DNA of 8,073 bases from Alphaproteobacteria bacterium (GTDB taxonomy: Bacteria; Pseudomonadota; Alphaproteobacteria; UBA2136; UBA6156), in contig JADCGN010000023.1 in assembly GCA_020249005.1 (NCBI GenBank), forward strand, positions 1-8,073. The letters run 5' to 3'. Under the pieces are notes generated by a model, which did no database searches, was not told where the DNA came from, and saw nothing but the letters and a program-made list of their open reading frames with translations. Shown piece after piece: positions 4,477-8,073 of the stretch; position 1 is the stretch's first letter; each line of letters opens with the position of its first letter. The translations under genes and the position numbers were made by a program.

Positions 4477-5817
4477 ATGGCCAACGTCGTCAAGTTGCCT
4501 TCCAGCAAAGCTGCCGGGAACAATAGTTCCGGTGGTGCAACGGTGCAGAGTGGCGGAGGGGATACCCTCACCGTCACCCTGCCGCTGCTGAAGGGCACGG
4601 TGGGCCCCGCCGTGGCCGATGTGCGCGCGCTGTACAAAAACCAAGGGGTGTTTACGTATGACCCCGGCTTTATGAGCACCGCCGCCTGCCAGAGCGGGAT
4701 TACCTACATTGATGGCGATAAGGGTGAGCTGATGTACCGCGGCTACCCGATCGAGCAGCTGGCGGAACACTGCAGCTACTTGGAAGTCTGTTATCTGCTG
4801 CTGTTTGGCGAACTCCCAAACCGCACCGAGCTGGAAAAGTTTGAAAACACCGTGATGGACCACACCATGGTGCATGAGCAGGTGGCCACCTTTTACCACG
4901 GCTTCCGCCCCGATGCGCACCCGATGAGCATTCTGTGCGGCGTGACGGGTGCCTTGGCCAGCTTCTACCACGACAGCCTGGATATCCATAACCCGCGTCA
5001 CCGCGAGGTGACGGCGTACCGGTTGATTGCCAAGATGCCGACGCTCACCGCGATGGCCTACAAGTACAGCGTCGGCCAGCCCTTCATGTACCCCGACAAC
5101 AACCTAAGCTATGCGGGCAACTTCCTACGCATGATGTTTGCGGTACCGACCAAGGATTACGAAGTGAACCCGGTGATCGAGCAGGCGATGGACCGGATCT
5201 TCACCCTGCATGCCGACCACGAGCAGAACGCCAGCACCAGCACGGTGCGTTTGGCGGGCAGCAGCGGCGCCAACCCGTTTGCCTGCGTGGCGGCGGGGGT
5301 GGCGACTCTGTGGGGCCCGCTGCATGGCGGCGCCAACGAGGCGGTGTTGAAAATGCTGCAGGAAATCGGCAGCGAGAAAAACGTCCCCGCCTTCATCGCC
5401 AAGGTGAAGGATAAGCTTTCCGAAACCAAGCTGATGGGCTTTGGCCACCGCGTGTACAAGAACTTCGACCCGCGCGCAAAAATCATGCGCGAGACCTGCC
5501 ACGCGGTGCTGAAGGAGCTGAACGTGAAGGACCCGGCGCTGGATGTGGCAATTGCTCTGGAAGCCGCCGCGCTGTCGGATCCGTACTTCATCGAGCGCAA
5601 ACTCTACCCCAACGTGGATTTCTACAGCGGGATCATTCTGCGTGCGATCGGCATCCCGACCCCGATGTTTACCTGCCTGTTCGCGCTTTCCCGCACGGTG
5701 GGCTGGATTGCCCACTGGATGGAAATGATTGGCGAACCGGACCAAAAGATCGGCCGCCCGCGCCAGCTTTACACCGGCCCCGTGCGCCGGGATGTGCCGA
5801 ATTTGGCGAAGCGCTAA
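4477..5817 (+). CDS. gltA: Citrate synthase (type II)
   Basis: 446 residues. It condenses oxaloacetate with acetyl-CoA to citrate, the entry step of the TCA cycle, in the cytosol. The catalytic residues are all present: His283 in GPLHGGAN, His324 in MGFGHRVY and Asp381 in VDFYSG. Each is offset by exactly 19 from E. coli His264, His305 and Asp362, so the core has no gaps over this part. HADHEQNAS (245-253) and RPRQLYTG near the C-terminus also fit. The extra 19 residues form a Ser/Gly-rich N-terminal tail (about 9-28). The frame is open back to 4321, but the ATG at 4477 is chosen because the promoter lies at 4411-4439 and the upstream residues look unlike the family. The Shine-Dalgarno is weak (AGAAAG region). 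The Gram-negative hexameric type is often NADH-inhibited; that is a family expectation, not read here. The gene is single, with a long hairpin after the stop. Confidence 0.96.
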   Translation: MANVVKLPSSKAAGNNSSGGATVQSGGGDTLTVTLPLLKGTVGPAVADVRALYKNQGVFTYDPGFMSTAACQSGITYIDGDKGELMYRGYPIEQLAEHCSYLEVCYLLLFGELPNRTELEKFENTVMDHTMVHEQVATFYHGFRPDAHPMSILCGVTGALASFYHDSLDIHNPRHREVTAYRLIAKMPTLTAMAYKYSVGQPFMYPDNNLSYAGNFLRMMFAVPTKDYEVNPVIEQAMDRIFTLHADHEQNASTSTVRLAGSSGANPFACVAAGVATLWGPLHGGANEAVLKMLQEIGSEKNVPAFIAKVKDKLSETKLMGFGHRVYKNFDPRAKIMRETCHAVLKELNVKDPALDVAIALEAAALSDPYFIERKLYPNVDFYSGIILRAIGIPTPMFTCLFALSRTVGWIAHWMEMIGEPDQKIGRPRQLYTGPVRRDVPNLAKR

Positions 5818-5821
5818 ACAT

Positions 5822-5861
5822 CTGCGCAAGAGATCCGCCCGAGGGCGGATCTCTTGCGCAG
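5822..5861. terminator. Perfect 19-bp hairpin between convergent genes
   Basis: CTGCGCAAGAGATCCGCCC (5822-5840) is followed by GA and its exact reverse complement (5843-5861). It fills most of the 52-bp gap between the gltA stop and the stop of the convergent 110-residue gene. Neither side has a U-tract. It most likely acts as a bidirectional transcript end or 3'-stabilising structure rather than a classical intrinsic terminator. Confidence 0.65.
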
Positions 5862-5869
5862 GAGACGGG

Positions 5870-6202
5870 TTAACTTTTACCGCTTAACCGCCCTGCCAGC
5901 TGCTCTAGCTTATGCAGCTTTTGCATTTCCTTTTGCATGGCTTGCAATTGTTCTAGCCAGCGGCCCAGCAGCTTGGCGCGTTCGCCATCTTTCAGCAGGG
6001 CCTGCTGGCGTTTGCTGAGCATGGCGATGGCCATGCTGAGGTCGGGGTAGGGGGAAAAGCCGTTGGGGAGCTTAGGCTTGCGGGCTTCGGCGGGCGCCGT
6101 TTCAGCCAGCAACTGCGCGGCCACTTCAGCCACTTTGCTGACAGGCGCTTTGGGTGCCTTAGTGCGGGGTTTCCCAAGTTTAAGGGGCTGACGGGGCGGC
6201 AT
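5870..6202 (-). CDS. Hypothetical 110-residue basic, helical protein
   Basis: I do not recognise this protein. 110 residues, strongly basic and Lys/Ala/Pro-rich in the first 45 (MPPRQPLKLGKPRTKAPKAP...), with a middle segment NGFSPYPDLSMAIAMLSKRQQALL (about 47-70) and a long amphipathic helix rich in Gln, Lys and Leu to the end (about 70-110, QLQAMQKEMQKLHKLEQL), probably a coiled coil. There is no signal peptide or membrane segment. The ATG at 6202 follows an in-frame TAA at 6211-6213, so it is the first possible start; its Shine-Dalgarno is poor. It begins 36 bp after the receptor gene on the same strand, so the two are probably co-transcribed. It may be a DNA-, RNA- or protein-binding accessory protein; a partner of the receptor is only a guess. 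Confidence 0.62.
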   Translation of the reverse strand: MPPRQPLKLGKPRTKAPKAPVSKVAEVAAQLLAETAPAEARKPKLPNGFSPYPDLSMAIAMLSKRQQALLKDGERAKLLGRWLEQLQAMQKEMQKLHKLEQLAGRLSGKS

Positions 6203-6238
6203 GACACCAGCTTAGCGGCTTTGCGCCAGCCCTTCAAG

Positions 6239-7393
6239 CTACGGATTCAACGTCAGCCCAAGGCTGCGGCGGGTTTCGGTGTCATCGTTCACCTGTTGGA
6301 TGATCGCCGCCCACCAGCCTAGGCCATCGTACTCTTGGTAACCGAGCGTACGGGCATAGGCGATGAGGTTGCCGTTGGCGTAATAGCTGCCCTTGGTTTG
6401 GCCGTTGGTGGTGAGGACGAAGTGCTGCCCCGTGGTATGGGCACCCTCGGTGTCGGCCAGGATGCGGTGCTGGGCATCGAGCAGCAACACCCGTGAACGG
6501 GCCTTATCGGCGTCGTTAAAGGGAGGCTCTTGCGTAACGATGGTATTGCCCTGGTTTTCCCAATCAAAGTACACCCCCAAGGTGCCGAGCAGCTTACCCT
6601 CCGCCGCGCCATTTTCCCGCACGCCAGTGGCATAAACCAACACCCGTTGGCCGTGGGTTTGGCAGGTAAAGACATCACCAACCACATACTCGGTCCCGCT
6701 CTTGGTGGCCGCCGCCATGGTGAACCAGGGTTGTTCGGCCACGCTGGTACCATTCAGGGCCGCACGCAATTTGGGGTTGGCCGAGGCGATGACGCGGCCG
6801 TCAAGATCAGTCAGCACCAGGTTGGCGTACACGCTGTAAAACTGGTTGATTTGGGAAAGGCGCTGGTCGGCAAAGGCACGTTTGGTTTCATCGGTGGGAT
6901 GGAGCAAGCATTCCCACACGCTGGTGTCGGTCGCCCACCAGCGCACGTCGGCGGTGCGTTCATAGAGGTTGCGCACGATCAGCTGCACCAGGGTTTGGCA
7001 GATATCCTGCAGCCGCATGCCTTCCATCTGTTCCACCAAGGCCCCAGCCATGCCGGTGCTGTGGGTAATGCGCTTCAGCACCACACTGGCGAACTCATCG
7101 GCGGCCTTGGCGGTGCTGTTGGCGAGTTTTTGCACTTCTTGCGCCACCACCGCAAAACCGCGTCCCGCCGCACCGGCACGGGCGGCTTCAATGCTGGCGT
7201 TGAGCGAGAGCAGCTTGGTTTGGCTGACAATCTTTTTGTTCTGTTGGGCGTAGTCGCCCACATCATGGCTGATGCGTTCCAGCAGCAGCCGCATCGAACG
7301 CGGTGTTTCAGGCAGCTGGGTAATTTGCTGATCAATATTTTCCTGCCGGCCTTGCGCGGTTGTCGGGAGGGTTTGGCGTGGTGCAAGTGTCAT
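6239..7393 (-). CDS. Soluble chemoreceptor-like protein: N-terminal signalling hairpin, C-terminal Cache sensor
   Basis: 384 residues, no membrane helix. Residues about 20-150 form a shortened methyl-accepting chemotaxis signalling region. The hairpin tip IVSQTKLLSLNASIEAARAGAAGRGFAVVAQEVQKLA (55-91) keeps the Asn, Glu and Arg important for CheA/CheW contact and trimer formation (Asn65, Glu69, Arg72, equivalent to Tsr Asn381, Glu385, Arg388). The aromatic Phe373 position is Ser57. After a linker (RTADVRWWATD, 146-156) comes a Cache-like sensor (about 185-370): LVLTDLDGRVIASANP, PWFTMAAATKSGTEYVVGDVF, YATGVRE, LGTLGVYFDWE, then a second half RVLLLDAQHRILADTEG. The usual order (sensor, membrane, signalling) is reversed, and the sensor must be cytoplasmic. 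The ATG at 7393 is preferred over a TTG at 7402 because AAAGG lies 9 nt before it. It probably signals to a CheA/CheW array or another kinase; the ligand is unknown. Confidence 0.85.
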   Translation of the reverse strand: MTLAPRQTLPTTAQGRQENIDQQITQLPETPRSMRLLLERISHDVGDYAQQNKKIVSQTKLLSLNASIEAARAGAAGRGFAVVAQEVQKLANSTAKAADEFASVVLKRITHSTGMAGALVEQMEGMRLQDICQTLVQLIVRNLYERTADVRWWATDTSVWECLLHPTDETKRAFADQRLSQINQFYSVYANLVLTDLDGRVIASANPKLRAALNGTSVAEQPWFTMAAATKSGTEYVVGDVFTCQTHGQRVLVYATGVRENGAAEGKLLGTLGVYFDWENQGNTIVTQEPPFNDADKARSRVLLLDAQHRILADTEGAHTTGQHFVLTTNGQTKGSYYANGNLIAYARTLGYQEYDGLGWWAAIIQQVNDDTETRRSLGLTLNP

Positions 7394-7443
7394 AAGTGGC
7401 AACCTTTGTCGGTTGTCTGGTTATTGGGTAAAACGTAAGGGCC

Positions 7444-7470
7444 AGGGCCGCGTACCGAGGCAGCGGCCCT
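7444..7470 (-). terminator. Probable terminator after amtB
   Basis: A perfect 8-bp GC-rich stem (AGGGCCGC 7444-7451 with GCGGCCCT 7463-7470, 11-nt loop) begins 15 bp after the amtB stop. On the minus strand it is followed by GGCCCTTACGTTTTA, only a weak U-rich stretch. It suggests that amtB and the receptor gene are separate transcripts or only partly coupled. Confidence 0.5.
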
Positions 7471-7485
7471 AACCTTAGCAGGGCC

Positions 7486-8073
7486 TTAGGCGACCTTCTC
7501 ACCGTGGGTGGAAAGATCAAGCCCAGTGTCTTCCTCTTTGGGCGAGACGCGGAGGCCTACCGTGTATTTGGTCACCAGCATGATCAGCGTGGTGGCCACG
7601 GCACTGTAGGCAATCACCACCGCGGCGCCATAGAGCTGCAGCAGCACTTGGTTGGCATTGCCTTCCACCCAGCCGCTCTTACCGCCCACCGCAGCGATAG
7701 CAAACACGCCGGTGAACAACGCACCCACCAAGCCGCCGATGCCGTGTACGCCGACCACGTCGAGGCTGTCATCATATCCCAAAGCTTCCTTCAGGTAGGT
7801 GCAGCCCACCAGGCACAGCGGGCCGGTTGCCAGGCCGATGGCCAGGGCGCCGGGGATGCCTACAAACCCAGCGGCCGGGGTAATGGCCACCAAGCCAGCC
7901 ACGGCGCCGCAAGAAATCCCGACCAAGCTCGGCTTGCCCTTTTGCAGCCATTCCGTACCCATCCACGCCAAGGCTGCCGTAGCTGCCGCAATTTGGGTGT
8001 TGAGCATGGCCATTCCGGCTTGCGCGTTGGCAGCCAACGCCGAGCCCGCGTTGAAGCCGAACCAACCCACCCA
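7486..8073 (-). CDS. amtB: Ammonium transporter AmtB, C-terminal half
   Basis: The last 195 residues of an Amt/Mep/Rh ammonium channel; the 5' part, including the first pore His, lies beyond the right edge. The visible part opens with WVGWFGFNAGSALAAN, a family signature, and has about five hydrophobic helices. The second member of the pore's twin-His pair is present in LDVVGVHGIGGLVG (His codon at 7746-7744, equivalent to E. coli AmtB His318). The cytoplasmic tail (about 25 residues, GLRVSPKEEDTGLDLSTHGEKVA) carries the GLRV..EEE/D-like segment that in the family docks the PII protein GlnK. A glnK gene is commonly found just upstream of amtB and would be to the right of this window. Expression is normally induced by nitrogen limitation through NtrC; nothing in the window shows this directly. 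It lies upstream of the receptor gene on the same strand. Confidence 0.95.
   Translation of the reverse strand, partial: WVGWFGFNAGSALAANAQAGMAMLNTQIAAATAALAWMGTEWLQKGKPSLVGISCGAVAGLVAITPAAGFVGIPGALAIGLATGPLCLVGCTYLKEALGYDDSLDVVGVHGIGGLVGALFTGVFAIAAVGGKSGWVEGNANQVLLQLYGAAVVIAYSAVATTLIMLVTKYTVGLRVSPKEEDTGLDLSTHGEKVA

Noticed and set aside
5125..5829. 234-codon minus-strand frame opposite gltA
   Set aside because: Antisense shadow of an unmistakable citrate synthase with all catalytic residues; the antisense product is His/Arg-rich and has no recognisable motif.
5992..6237. 81-codon minus-strand frame overlapping the 110-residue gene
   Set aside because: Trp/Pro/Ser-rich shadow product, overlaps the chosen frame almost fully and its start sits at the end of the receptor gene; the 110-residue frame has a coherent helical composition and runs to the hairpin.
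6530..7438. 302-codon open frame on the plus strand opposite the receptor gene
   Set aside because: Its His/Gly/Pro-rich product is typical of a frame read opposite a GC-rich gene, whereas the minus-strand product has clear receptor and Cache motifs.
1..8073. tRNA, rRNA, CRISPR, insertion-sequence or phage signatures
   Set aside because: None seen: no regularly spaced repeats, no transposase or integrase motifs and no cloverleaf or rRNA-like sequence on either strand.

Overview
The window looks like ordinary chromosomal DNA from a GC-rich (by eye upper-50s percent) Gram-negative bacterium, most likely an alphaproteobacterium. Support for this comes from a prephenate dehydratase whose ACT domain carries KLESY where most bacterial enzymes have ESRP, a citrate synthase that aligns with the Gram-negative GltA type at a constant offset of 19 residues, and a soluble receptor that resembles chemoreceptor/Cache proteins I associate with Rhodospirillales-like bacteria. 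The lineage is an inference from protein flavour only. I see no rRNA, tRNA, CRISPR array, insertion sequence or phage gene.

Layout. Bases 1-330 (minus) hold the N-terminus of a secreted DsbD/ScsB-like protein cut by the window edge. A 112-bp divergent intergenic region separates it from a plus-strand unit: a membrane-anchored PAS-PAS-GGDEF diguanylate cyclase (443-2065), prephenate dehydratase pheA (2066-2989, start codon directly abutting the upstream stop), and an unrecognised 71-residue protein (3027-3242), closed by a hairpin terminator. A YbjQ/UPF0145 protein (3308-3637) follows, with a perfect inverted repeat running into its start codon. Bases 3640-4090 form a compact, visibly AT-richer stretch. 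It holds an unrecognised 76-residue minus-strand gene with a strong Shine-Dalgarno, its terminator, and an unusual three-segment GCCCC/GGGGC leader. A 61-residue two-helix membrane protein (4093-4278, minus) with its own perfect 13-bp terminator hairpin lies divergent to citrate synthase gltA (4477-5817, plus), and promoter candidates for both can be read in the gap. A perfect 19-bp hairpin separates gltA from a convergent minus-strand pair: an unrecognised 110-residue basic protein and, upstream of it, a soluble chemoreceptor-like protein with the signalling hairpin N-terminal and the Cache sensor C-terminal. The window ends inside an ammonium transporter (amtB C-terminal half, minus), which lies upstream of the receptor and is separated from it by a probable terminator.

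Functionally this is a mix of core metabolism (TCA entry, phenylalanine synthesis, ammonium uptake) and signalling (c-di-GMP synthesis, chemosensory). I see no strong case for a new multi-gene system. The items most worth a second look are the small-gene stretch at 3640-4090 with its switch-like leader, the palindrome at the ybjQ-family start, and the inverted-order soluble receptor with its uncharacterised small downstream partner.
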